Shown here piece by piece: positions 51,246-60,757 of a stretch of DNA of 64,000 nt. Under the pieces are notes generated by a model. The model made no database searches, was not told the DNA's origin, and was given only the letters and a program-made list of their open reading frames with translations. A program made the position numbers and the translations under genes. The DNA is from Liquorilactobacillus aquaticus DSM 21051 (GTDB lineage: Bacteria; Bacillota; Bacilli; Lactobacillales; Lactobacillaceae), in the NCBI RefSeq assembly GCF_001436755.1, contig NZ_AYZD01000015.1, positions 210,262 through 274,261 on the forward strand, in the 5' to 3' direction. Positions within the stretch are counted from its first letter, which is position 1, and every line of letters starts with the position of its first letter.

Positions 51246-53726
51246 TTTCTGAAAAGAATATGGTGTTTTATTATCCATTCCAATCAATGGGTCTATCTCG
51301 TTATTATTAATCAAATCCATAGTAAGTATTCTGTCTTCATTATTTTGAGGCTGACGCTTCACTGCTGATGGATTTGTATCAGCAGTCATTTCCCTATCTA
51401 CTCCACTATCTATTTGATGTTTGTTTGCATTTTTTTTATTTTTTTCGTCGCCATTGCCCAAAACACTGGCAAGACGTTGAGCTATCATCGTCTTGCGGTT
51501 AATCGAAACTTTTTCGACACAATTTTTATAAGAACTTTGCTCTCCTAAAAGAATAAGTAGGTTTTGCGCCCGCGTAACTGCAGTGTAGAGCAAATTACGC
51601 TTAAGCATCCTAGCATATTGGCGAACTAGAGGTAAAATAACTAGCTTAAATTCGCTCCCCTGTGCTTTGTGAATAGACATACAATATGCCAACTTTAATT
51701 TATTCCAGTCTTTGCTGGTGTAAGAGATTTCATTTCCATCAAACGAAAGTATAAGTTTTTCCTTTTTATCTTTACTCTCCTTAGAAGTCTGTATTCCTAC
51801 TACTTCACCAATATCACCATTAAACACATTATTTTCAGGACTGTTGACCAGATGCAAAACCTTATCACCAATTCTAAAATTCTGCTGTTTGAAGTTAATC
51901 TCTTTTGAACCAGTCTTTTTGGGGTTGAGCACATCTTGCAACAATAGATTTAAATTATCTATTCCGGCCGCTCCACGATAAATAGGTGCCAAGACTTGTA
52001 TATCACGTTTTGAAAAACCGCGTTGCTGAGCTTTAGAAACAACTTGCCTAATGACATCCGGTATTTGAGAAGCATAACACCCAATAAATGAGCGATCACT
52101 TTGATTAATAGCGAAATCCTCTGGTAAATGGCCTTCCTTAATGCTGTGAGCTAATGGAATAATTGAGGACTTATTCTCCTGACGATAAATCATTTTTAAT
52201 TCTTTATTAGGTATTAGTCTACTTTCGAGAAGATCCGCAAAAACCTGCCCAGGTCCTACTGATGGCAACTGATCCTTATCTCCAACTAATATCAACTGCA
52301 TATGATTGGGTATCGACTCCAGCAGTAAATCAAAAAGATTAACGTCTACCATTGACATTTCATCAACAATTAACAGTTTTCCGTCTAATTGCTGAGGCTC
52401 CCCTATTTCATCATCGTTCCCATTAAGTCCTAACAAGCGATGGATTGTACAGGCGGGTAACCCAGTCGACTCATTCATTTTCTTTGCTGCACGTCCCGTC
52501 GGTGCTGCTAGTAGAATAGGAAATTCATCACTTTTGTACTCATTTATATCTAATGAAATATCATTTAACATAGCAAACATCGCTACTAAACCATTTATTA
52601 TGGTTGTTTTACCAGTTCCAGGGCCACCAGTAAGCAAAAAGAGCCGCGTATTCAAAGCCTTTTGTATTGCACTAATTTGATCTTCACCATAAGAGATCCC
52701 CAATTGTTCTTCAACTTGCAGCATTAACTTCTGGAAAATTTTTTCACTGACATTTTCTTTGTCTTTCAAATTCAGCAGGCGTTTAATATTTTCTGCAATT
52801 CTCCACTCAGCTTCAAAATAAGAACGTAAATATATTTTATTTTCTTCCCCTACAATTTTCCCATCATTTGCCATCTGCAGCAGCTGGTCTGCAATCAGTT
52901 CTGGTCTCAAGGAAACATGCCGGCTACTCATCAGCAAACCTAAAGTCTGCTGTAAGAGTGGCTCAGCCGTAGTATATGTATCTCCCCTTTCATGGCACAA
53001 ATCATGCATGCTTTGAAGAACCGCGGCTTGAATACGCCCCGGTGAATCAGCTGCAAAATCAAGTTTTTCCGCTATCGCATCAGCTTTTTTAAACCCTATT
53101 CCATTAATTTCAAGTGCCAATCGATATGGATTTTCGTGGATAACCTCAATCGTTTTCTCACGATACCTATTAAATATTGCAGAAGCCATTCTGCTACCAA
53201 AACCGTAACTATTTAATTCAATAATAATCTGTTGCATTCCATTATCAGAGTGAATTGTTTCTAGCAATGATTTTTTTTGAGCGTCTCTTAAATTTAAACC
53301 AGCCAGATTTTGCTCATCTTCAAGTATTTTTTGAATTGCATCTGCACCTAAATGTTCAACAATTTTAGTAGCCGTTTTCAGACCTATTCCTTGAAAATTG
53401 TTTCCTGATAAATATGCTATAATACCAGCTTTGGTTGTAGGTGTCTCGCTTTGATAATTAAAAGCTTGAAATTGCTGCCCATATTTTGGGTGTTTAACGA
53501 GTTGTCCTTCAAAATGATAATCATTTCCTTCAATTAGATCAGCAAAATTTCCAGTAATAACGATATCATCATTTGCCCATTCAAAATTAACTTCACTTAC
53601 TTTAACCTGAATAACTTTATAAAAAGTCTCACTGCTTTCAAAAAAAATTGCCTCAACCTTGCCGATAACATTTTCTTTTTTTGAACTTTCGGCACTAAAT
53701 AAATCAAGACTCTCATTTGTAGGCAT
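51243..53726 (-). CDS. recD2: RecD2-type ATP-dependent DNA helicase
   Basis: The 827-residue SF1B helicase has the RecD2 N-terminal extension with an OB-like domain (about 15-100) and helix-hairpin-helix repeats (AYLSGNNFQGIGLKTATKIV, NGIGFKKADAIAEKL), then Walker A LTGGPGTGKTTIINGL, Walker B LIVDEMSMVD, the sensor LVGDKDQLPSVGPG, the SH3-like domain, and motif VI LLYTAVTRAQNLLIL. It unwinds DNA 5'-3' in repair and replication-fork control. Its ATG shares one base with the stop of the upstream TPR gene (TAATG), so they are coupled. Confidence 0.96.
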   Translation of the reverse strand: MPTNESLDLFSAESSKKENVIGKVEAIFFESSETFYKVIQVKVSEVNFEWANDDIVITGNFADLIEGNDYHFEGQLVKHPKYGQQFQAFNYQSETPTTKAGIIAYLSGNNFQGIGLKTATKIVEHLGADAIQKILEDEQNLAGLNLRDAQKKSLLETIHSDNGMQQIIIELNSYGFGSRMASAIFNRYREKTIEVIHENPYRLALEINGIGFKKADAIAEKLDFAADSPGRIQAAVLQSMHDLCHERGDTYTTAEPLLQQTLGLLMSSRHVSLRPELIADQLLQMANDGKIVGEENKIYLRSYFEAEWRIAENIKRLLNLKDKENVSEKIFQKLMLQVEEQLGISYGEDQISAIQKALNTRLFLLTGGPGTGKTTIINGLVAMFAMLNDISLDINEYKSDEFPILLAAPTGRAAKKMNESTGLPACTIHRLLGLNGNDDEIGEPQQLDGKLLIVDEMSMVDVNLFDLLLESIPNHMQLILVGDKDQLPSVGPGQVFADLLESRLIPNKELKMIYRQENKSSIIPLAHSIKEGHLPEDFAINQSDRSFIGCYASQIPDVIRQVVSKAQQRGFSKRDIQVLAPIYRGAAGIDNLNLLLQDVLNPKKTGSKEINFKQQNFRIGDKVLHLVNSPENNVFNGDIGEVVGIQTSKESKDKKEKLILSFDGNEISYTSKDWNKLKLAYCMSIHKAQGSEFKLVILPLVRQYARMLKRNLLYTAVTRAQNLLILLGEQSSYKNCVEKVSINRKTMIAQRLASVLGNGDEKNKKNANKHQIDSGVDREMTADTNPSAVKRQPQNNEDRILTMDLINNNEIDPLIGMDNKTPYSFQK

Positions 53727-54397
53727 TATTTTCCTCCTTGAACATCTTTTTTCCTTGCCGCAATGAATCTTTCGACATCAACTAATCTCGATTTCATTTT
53801 TTTAAAATATTCAGGGTTGCTTTTTTTCACCTTTTCAAAAAACAGCTCATTGTCTTCACCTGCGACCAAACCGATAATTCCCCTTTGAAAATTGGCTTTT
53901 TCATCATTCGGCCACTCAGACAAGACTTTATCAAAATATTTCTCAGCCTGTGAGAAATTTCCAAGTGCAAGAAAATTTTCACCTAGAAGCATTAACGAGT
54001 CGTGATCGTTTCTTTGTTCAGCAACTGTCAGTGCATAAGCCAACGAAACTTGATAATTATTTTGTGCATACTCAGCTTGAGCAATCATTAGAAGCGCATC
54101 CAGTTTTAACTTGTCTTGTTTTATTTTTTGAAATTCACCAATTGCCTCTTGATAGAGTCCATTAGCATAAAAAACATTTCCTAGTCCGTAGTGAAGAATT
54201 GCTTTCTGCTTGTTATCTTTGAAAAAATGCAATGCCTTTTTGAACAGTTCCTCCGCTTGCTGATAATTTTTTAACTCTGTCAGCATTGAACCTAGATTAT
54301 AATAGACTTGTGGATTATTAGGATCCTCATCAACAGCTGCCACTAGTTTCCTAACTGCATGAGTAGTTTCTTGAATTGCTTCATTTTGTTTTTCCAA
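53726..54397 (-). CDS. Tetratricopeptide repeat protein, coupled to recD2
   Basis: The 223-residue protein is built of TPR units: NPQVYYNLGSMLTELKNYQQ, KAILHYGLGNVFYANGLYQE, LDALLMIAQAEYAQNNYQVS, and LMLLGENFLALGNFSQAEKYF, each with the G-Y-A-F-P spacing. No signal or membrane segment is seen. A TPR gene in this place before recD2 is common in Firmicutes, and the one-base overlap suggests joint production. It probably mediates protein contacts; the partner is unknown. Confidence 0.88.
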   Translation of the reverse strand: MEKQNEAIQETTHAVRKLVAAVDEDPNNPQVYYNLGSMLTELKNYQQAEELFKKALHFFKDNKQKAILHYGLGNVFYANGLYQEAIGEFQKIKQDKLKLDALLMIAQAEYAQNNYQVSLAYALTVAEQRNDHDSLMLLGENFLALGNFSQAEKYFDKVLSEWPNDEKANFQRGIIGLVAGEDNELFFEKVKKSNPEYFKKMKSRLVDVERFIAARKKDVQGGK

Positions 54398-54413
54398 CGT
54401 TCTTTCATCCTCT

Positions 54414-55073
54414 CTACACGATATCAGAAGAATCTAATTTTCGCTTAAGGTAATCCGTTTTATTCCATGCTAAACATTTATAATCTCCGATGGAATTGGT
54501 CTCCAAAATAGTCGTACTTGTATTAGCTAAACCGCCTTCTGCCCGCAGCTCTTCTAATGGGTACCCCAGTAAATGCCTAATTTCAGCACATAGCGCAGCA
54601 CCATGACTTACTATTAACACATTTTCATTTTTGTTCCCATGCAATTCAACAATTTTTTTAATTGTAGGAGTCATCCTTTTAAACAGCTCATCAAAAGATT
54701 CCCCATCAATTTTTGACGGATCATATTTTTCTGCATGATATCTAAAGGCCTCTAATTCCTGCGGATAAAGTTTTGCAACCTCAGTAAATTTCATTCCTTC
54801 CATTTTTCCAAGGTTAAATTCACGTAAACTGGCAACACATTTTACATCGATTTTTTGTTGAAGTCCTTCCGCAATCTTCTCAGCTGTCGTTTTAGCTCTC
54901 AAAATTGGACTACAATAGATGCGAGAAAATTGATATTCTCTTAAGAACAAACACAACTGCTGAATCTCTCGATAGCTTTCACTAAGCAGCGGAGAATCTC
55001 CATGTGCTCCCTGGTAACGTCCTTCTAAATTCCACTCAGTTTTTCCATGGCGAATAAAAAATAATCTTGTCAT
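54414..55073 (-). CDS. Histidine phosphatase (phosphoglycerate mutase-like)
   Basis: The ATG at 55073 is spaced 8 bases from AAGGG; an upstream in-frame GTG at 55082 overlaps the ribosome site. The 219-residue protein has the phosphohistidine motif FFIRHGKTEWN (His9), SPILRAKTTAEKI, the acid EFNLGKMEG, and VSHGAALCAEI with the second catalytic His. These features define the PhoE/CobC-like branch of the family, active on small phosphoesters. The substrate is unknown. It lies 16 bp before the TPR-recD2 pair. Confidence 0.88.
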   Translation of the reverse strand: MTRLFFIRHGKTEWNLEGRYQGAHGDSPLLSESYREIQQLCLFLREYQFSRIYCSPILRAKTTAEKIAEGLQQKIDVKCVASLREFNLGKMEGMKFTEVAKLYPQELEAFRYHAEKYDPSKIDGESFDELFKRMTPTIKKIVELHGNKNENVLIVSHGAALCAEIRHLLGYPLEELRAEGGLANTSTTILETNSIGDYKCLAWNKTDYLKRKLDSSDIV

Positions 55074-55184
55074 CTTCGGCACCCTTCTCCCTTAATTACT
55101 CTTAATTATTATGACATAGAAATCTTCTCGTGGGAGATAGATCACACTAATTTTTACAAATCTTCTTGAGATTAATCTGTTGTA

Positions 55185-55227
55185 TAAAAATAAAACCCCC
55201 AAGCCTGTATTTTCGTTAACTTGAGAG
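55185..55227 (-). terminator. Terminator of mnmA
   Basis: CTCTCAAG pairs with CTTGGGGG (two G-U pairs) on the minus strand, followed by TTTTATTTTT. It begins about 20 bp past the stop. Confidence 0.7.
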
Positions 55228-55247
55228 CTCGTTGACTATTTAGTTAT

Positions 55248-56393
<1,146 letters not shown>

Positions 56394-56447
56394 TCACTCT
56401 AGATTCTGAATCTACGATTTGAAGGTCGTATTATTTCAGTAATTCTC

Positions 56448-56476
56448 ATTATATCCAGTTGAGAGTTTTTTTACAA
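56448..56476 (-). promoter_or_regulatory. Promoter of mnmA
   Basis: TTGTAA at 56471-56476 and a consensus TATAAT at 56448-56453 are 17 bp apart on the minus strand, so mnmA has its own transcript start separate from the desulfurase operon. Confidence 0.7.
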
Positions 56477-56496
56477 GCTTTCGCTTTCAGCCAGCA

Positions 56497-56841
56497 TTAG
56501 TCAATCTTCTCAAGTATTTGACGTTGTTCCAATTGCTCAAGAATATAATTTAATTGCTCAATATGAGTATCTGCATCCACGCTCTTATAGATATTAACTT
56601 CATTCAACCCATTAGCACTTGTTGTTAACATTTTAAAAGCTTTTAGACTAGCTGTGATAACAAGCTTGAACTTAAGCCCCTTGTTAAAGGGTGAGTTCGG
56701 ATCAAGTGATCTTTCAAGTTGAAATTTTCCGCTTTTACTTTCAACAAAACCCACGTCACGTAATGTATATTTTTTTATGTCAGCACTCAACTTGTAAGTT
56801 CGTGTATCGCCTTTAATTTTAAGCTGTTCAACGTATGCCAT
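56497..56841 (-). CDS. DUF1831 family protein
   Basis: The 114-residue protein begins MAYVEQLKIKGDTRTYKLSA, a DUF1831 start, with FVESKSGKFQLERSLDPNSP, FKLVITASLKAFKMLTT and an amphipathic C-terminal helix LNYILEQLEQRQILEKI. The function is unknown. Its start overlaps the end of the desulfurase gene by 14 bp, and mnmA follows, so a role in the sulfur relay to tRNA is likely. It has no conserved cysteine, which argues for a structural or regulatory partner rather than a sulfur carrier. Confidence 0.85.
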   Translation of the reverse strand: MAYVEQLKIKGDTRTYKLSADIKKYTLRDVGFVESKSGKFQLERSLDPNSPFNKGLKFKLVITASLKAFKMLTTSANGLNEVNIYKSVDADTHIEQLNYILEQLEQRQILEKID

Positions 56842-58000
56842 CTGCTTTACTCCTCCTCACTCTGCTGATGATATTAGTAAGAACATTAATTAGATATTCA
56901 ATATCAGCTGTTGTATTTTGATAGCCAAAACTAAAACGCAACGATTCAAATACTCGTGGACTATCTTTTCCATACATGGCGGTCAATACATGCGATGGTT
57001 CAATACTTCCCGCGGTACATGCTGAACCAGCTGAGGCTGCTACTCCGTTCAAATCAAGATTTGTTAGCAGCGCCTCCCGTGAGCAGCCCTTAAACCATAG
57101 GTTCAAAACATGCTGCAAATTATCTGGAGCTAGTTCTCCGTTTACCTCAACTTCAATCTGATTACTGCGCAGTCCATTGATCAGCTGCTGCTTAAATCCT
57201 GCATATTTTCTTTGACGAGCTTTCTTTTCTTCATTGTTAACTATTTTAACTGCTTCTGCAAACCCCGCGATCGCAGGAATATTTTCCGTACCTGCACGCC
57301 TTTTTAATTCCTGATCTCCACCCTTTAAAAGCGGTGCAAAATTCAGTCCATCTCTTCGATAAAGGAAGCCAAGAAATTTAGGCCCGTTCAACTTATGTGC
57401 GGAAGTTGACAATAGATCTATTTTATCCTTCTGAACATCAATATCAATTAATCCGTATGCTTGCACTGCATCAGTGTGAAACCATGCATTGGAAGAAGAC
57501 ACTATTTGACCGATTTCATGAATAGGCATCCGACTTCCAACCTCATTATTCCCTGCCATGATCGAAACAAGTATTGTATCTTCACGCAATGAATCTTTCA
57601 AATCATATAAGGATATACACCCTTTCTCATCAACCGGCAAATAAGTAACCTCATATCCAAGTTCTTCTAGATACTCCATTGACTTAAGAACAGCTTCATG
57701 TTCAATTACAGTTGTAATCACATGACGTCCGACACTCTTTCGGGCCAACGCGCTTTCAATAATAGCTGTGTTATCACTTTCAGTTCCACCACTGGTAAAA
57801 ACAATTTCATCATCTTTACGCGTATTGATAGATTGCGCTATAACATGACGACTATCATCTAGCACGGAACGTGCCTTACGCCCATAATAATGCGTGCTGG
57901 ACGCATTGCCATAAACTTCCAACATCATTTTGCTCATCATCTCAACTACAGGCTTTGCCATAGGCGTAGTTGCAGCGTTATCCAAATAGATATGTTTCAC
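56828..58000 (-). CDS. Cysteine desulfurase (NifS/IscS type)
   Basis: The GTG start at 58000 has AGGAGG upstream. The 390-residue PLP enzyme has His101 in VIEHEAVL, the PLP lysine Lys203 in STSAHKLNGPKF, and the persulfide cysteine Cys328 in AGSACTAGSIEPS, plus YLDNAATTP at the start. It frees sulfur from cysteine. Position beside DUF1831 and mnmA marks it as the tRNA-thiolation desulfurase of lactic acid bacteria. It follows mtnN by 14 bp. Confidence 0.95.
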   Translation of the reverse strand: MKHIYLDNAATTPMAKPVVEMMSKMMLEVYGNASSTHYYGRKARSVLDDSRHVIAQSINTRKDDEIVFTSGGTESDNTAIIESALARKSVGRHVITTVIEHEAVLKSMEYLEELGYEVTYLPVDEKGCISLYDLKDSLREDTILVSIMAGNNEVGSRMPIHEIGQIVSSSNAWFHTDAVQAYGLIDIDVQKDKIDLLSTSAHKLNGPKFLGFLYRRDGLNFAPLLKGGDQELKRRAGTENIPAIAGFAEAVKIVNNEEKKARQRKYAGFKQQLINGLRSNQIEVEVNGELAPDNLQHVLNLWFKGCSREALLTNLDLNGVAASAGSACTAGSIEPSHVLTAMYGKDSPRVFESLRFSFGYQNTTADIEYLINVLTNIISRVRRSKADGIR

Positions 58001-58014
58001 TTCTAAGCCTCCTT

Positions 58015-58701
58015 TTATCCTTTTAACATAGTTAAAATCATTCTTGCTGAACGTTTACCAGCCTCAAGAATAAATTGATCAAATGTTTGTCCGGCGTCTT
58101 CGTCACCAACATCCGACATTGCACGTACAATCACAAATGGCACCTTAAACTGATAGGCAGCCTGTGCAACTGCTGCTCCTTCCATTTCACAGCATAGAGC
58201 AGAAGGATATATTTTTTTGACCTTATCAATTTTAGCAGCCGATGCAATGAACTGATCTCCCGTTACAATCAATCCTTGCTTAACACTCAACTCGATCACT
58301 CTTGCTGCTTGTGCTAATTTGTCAAGCAGTTTTTGATCAGCCTCAAACAACTGCGGCTGTTGTGGCAACTGCCCCGGTAAATAATCAAAAGCAGTTGCAT
58401 CAACATCGTGATAAGCTGCTGCTGTCGAAAAAACAATATCTCCAACATGTAACCCTTCACCTATTCCACCAGCTGATCCTGAATTAATGACAGCCGTTGC
58501 ACCATACTTAACTATCAGTAAGGCAGTTGTCATCCCCGCTTGAACCTTACCGATTCCCGAACGAACTAGAACGACATCCTGATCTTTAATAGCTCCCTCA
58601 TAAAATGTTATTCCTCCGTGCTCGCTTTCATGTTGGTTAGTTAGTTCAGCTCTTAATGCCTTGATTTCTTCTTCCATCGCGCATAGTATTCCGTATTTCA
58701 T
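58015..58701 (-). CDS. mtnN: 5'-methylthioadenosine/S-adenosylhomocysteine nucleosidase
   Basis: The ATG at 58701 follows AGGAGG; the in-frame TTG one codon earlier is not needed. The 228-residue protein has the Pfs pattern: MKYGILCAMEEEIKALRAEL with the catalytic glutamate, VINSGSAGGIGEGLHVGDIV, CCEMEGAAVAQAAYQF, and the catalytic aspartate in VRAMSDVGDEDAG. It splits MTA and SAH to free adenine, detoxifying SAM by-products and giving S-ribosylhomocysteine for LuxS. It lies between the DUF-tail membrane protein and the desulfurase. Confidence 0.97.
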   Translation of the reverse strand: MKYGILCAMEEEIKALRAELTNQHESEHGGITFYEGAIKDQDVVLVRSGIGKVQAGMTTALLIVKYGATAVINSGSAGGIGEGLHVGDIVFSTAAAYHDVDATAFDYLPGQLPQQPQLFEADQKLLDKLAQAARVIELSVKQGLIVTGDQFIASAAKIDKVKKIYPSALCCEMEGAAVAQAAYQFKVPFVIVRAMSDVGDEDAGQTFDQFILEAGKRSARMILTMLKG

Positions 58702-58712
58702 CAAAAATCCTC

Positions 58713-58997
58713 CTAAAAATTAACAAAAATCATAAAAAGGTACGCTAAAATAATCGCCACGACTAGTCCGAAGATCACCCAGTTCAATTTTCGACCCAAT
58801 TTTTTTCTTTTCTGCTCCATCTCAATTTGAAATTGTGCTTTCCGATGACCTGTCCTGCTTTCTTGAGCAGATGCGTTATCATCGGGACTAATTTCTTCAG
58901 TCCGGCTTCTTCTTCGATTTCTAGTTTCATTAACATCTAAATTGGCTTTTTCTTCTTGCTGGTTCGTCCGCTTGAATAATTTCATCTTGAATCTCAC
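58713..58997 (-). CDS. Small C-terminal-anchored membrane protein
   Basis: The GTG at 58997 is 9 bases after AGGAG and is preferred to the ATG at 58985. The 94-residue protein has a highly charged N-terminal 70 residues (NRRRSRTEE, then KAQFQIEMEQKRKKLGRK) and one membrane helix at about 72-93. That is a tail-anchor-like layout, cytoplasmic head with C-terminal membrane segment. The function is unknown. It is encoded between nudF and mtnN and conserved there in related bacteria as far as I recall. Confidence 0.7.
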   Translation of the reverse strand: MRFKMKLFKRTNQQEEKANLDVNETRNRRRSRTEEISPDDNASAQESRTGHRKAQFQIEMEQKRKKLGRKLNWVIFGLVVAIILAYLFMIFVNF

Positions 58998-59003
58998 TAT
59001 ATA

Positions 59004-59552
59004 TTACTCCTTTATTCGATTCATTTTCCAATACCAGATGGCCATAAGCGTTTTGCTGTCACAAATCGTACCCTTTTTAATTTCTTCTTCAACCTGTTCC
59101 ATTGACAATTCAAAAATGTTTAAGAATTCACCAGCATCTCGCGGTAAATTTTTTTCAACACTATTTAATCCATGAGCACGGTATAAAAACATTTTTTCAT
59201 CTGCAAAACCAGGTGACGTGTAAAAACTTGTTATATATTCAAAGCTTTGCGCACTCAAGCGCACCTCCTCATTCAACTCACGCGCAGCTGTGTTTAAAGG
59301 GCCTTTTTCTTCAGGATCAATTTTACCTGCAGGAATTTCAAGTGTCGCTTTTCTAAGTGGCTGCCGCCACTGTTTGACTAAGATTATTTTTTCATTTTCT
59401 GTTATACAAACTATACCCACAGCACCATGATGGTGCACAATTTCTCGCGTAGCTTTTTTACCATCAGGCAAAATGACAGTCTCAACGTCCAAATCAATAA
59501 CTTTGCCCTTAAAAACATGCTTTGTTTCTAAAGCTTTTTCTTCGAACTTCAT
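59004..59552 (-). CDS. nudF: ADP-ribose pyrophosphatase (Nudix)
   Basis: The 182-residue Nudix hydrolase has IIVKQWRQPLRKATLEIPAG and the Nudix box around GKIDPEEKG...AARELNEEV, with one extra residue in the spacer relative to the consensus. It hydrolyses ADP-ribose to AMP and ribose-5-phosphate. Its ATG overlaps the dapF stop by four bases (ATGA), so they are coupled. The order dapF-nudF-tail-anchored protein-mtnN fits lactobacilli. Confidence 0.93.
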   Translation of the reverse strand: MKFEEKALETKHVFKGKVIDLDVETVILPDGKKATREIVHHHGAVGIVCITENEKIILVKQWRQPLRKATLEIPAGKIDPEEKGPLNTAARELNEEVRLSAQSFEYITSFYTSPGFADEKMFLYRAHGLNSVEKNLPRDAGEFLNIFELSMEQVEEEIKKGTICDSKTLMAIWYWKMNRIKE

Positions 59553-60541
59553 TTATGACTGCCTCCCTGAACCTCTGCCGCAAATTTTTCATAAGCTTTT
59601 TGCTCGCCAGTTTCATTCCAAACAACATGTTTGAAATCACCTTTCAATGCTGCCGCCTGAGCTAACTTAACTTCTGCAACAAACGTCGCATTGCCTATTA
59701 AAGACATCCAATAAGAACCATTTTCTCTTTGATGCACACAGGTCTTGACCATTCCACCAGGATTGAAAACCGAAATTAACTGCTCTGTTCCACACTGCTC
59801 AGGATGCAGTAAAACATACATTAAACTTGAAGCAGACATTGCTGTTCCGCAAGCATTAGTGTAACCGACCCCTCGTTCATATGTTCTAACAAAAATCTGC
59901 TTTGGTTCCTGAATTTCAACAAAACTAACATTTACCCCATCAGGAAAAATAGGGTTTTCACCGTTATTCAAATAAGATGCAATTTTCCCCAATTCCGAGC
60001 CAATTAAAACATCATGTGAAACAAAAGTTATTAAATGAGGGTTAGGTACAGCGACCGCTGAAAACTTTAATGTCTTTGATAACTCGGGAATTAAATCATC
60101 AATCAGTTTTGCCTTGTTTCCAATATGCATTTTTAAATCTGCTGCATCAAAACTAACAGGTGAGATTTCTGCATCAAATGCTGGTACATCTGGGGCAAAG
60201 TTTTCTGACTTCTTAACCTCCAAATCGGCATACATCGTTTCTACCTTAAACTCATCTAATCCGCTTTTTTCATTCAAGTAACGTGCTACCGTTCTAATTC
60301 CGTTACCGCACATGCTTGCCTCACTGCCATCTGCATTAATAACACGCATTTTTCCAGCCACACCGGTATGTCCAGAAGTGACAAACAAAATTCCATCGGC
60401 TCCTCCGTGTAATCCGTGCTGACGATCACAAACTGCTCTAGCCAATGTACTTAATTCATCTTCCGTTATATTCTTTTCCAAATTTTTCTCATCAAGAATA
60501 AAAAAATCATTATTGGAACCATGCACTTTTACCATTTGCAT
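59549..60541 (-). CDS. dapF: Diaminopimelate epimerase
   Basis: The ATG at 60541 (MQMVKVHGSNNDFFILDEKN) lies 8 bases after GGAGG; the ORF start at 60556 is a GTG inside the ribosome site. The 330-residue length is typical of lactobacilli. The catalytic cysteines lie in MCGNGIRTVARYL and NACGTAMSASSL. It converts LL- to meso-diaminopimelate for peptidoglycan and lysine, completing the path begun by asd and dapA elsewhere in the window. It leads the nudF-mtnN gene group. Confidence 0.96.
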   Translation of the reverse strand: MQMVKVHGSNNDFFILDEKNLEKNITEDELSTLARAVCDRQHGLHGGADGILFVTSGHTGVAGKMRVINADGSEASMCGNGIRTVARYLNEKSGLDEFKVETMYADLEVKKSENFAPDVPAFDAEISPVSFDAADLKMHIGNKAKLIDDLIPELSKTLKFSAVAVPNPHLITFVSHDVLIGSELGKIASYLNNGENPIFPDGVNVSFVEIQEPKQIFVRTYERGVGYTNACGTAMSASSLMYVLLHPEQCGTEQLISVFNPGGMVKTCVHQRENGSYWMSLIGNATFVAEVKLAQAAALKGDFKHVVWNETGEQKAYEKFAAEVQGGSHK

Positions 60542-60679
60542 TCTCTCGACCTCCACTTATTTTCTCAGATATATCATATATTATATAATAACAAACTTTG
60601 AATAAATTATCTTATTAGTAACTTTTTTCTATGCAATTGATCTTTTGCTTCCTTTTCATCGCATTAGTTAGAATACACA

Positions 60680-60721
60680 AATAAGAGGGACAGAGTAAAA
60701 CTAATCTCCAACCCTCTTATT
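60680..60721 (-). terminator. Hairpin after ileS, probable terminator
   Basis: AATAAGAGGG pairs with CCCTCTTATT across a 22-base loop with some inner pairing. The minus-strand T run is poor, so termination is only probable. Confidence 0.5.
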
Positions 60722-60757
60722 TTCAATTTCATTTATCCAAAAATTACAATTTATTTC

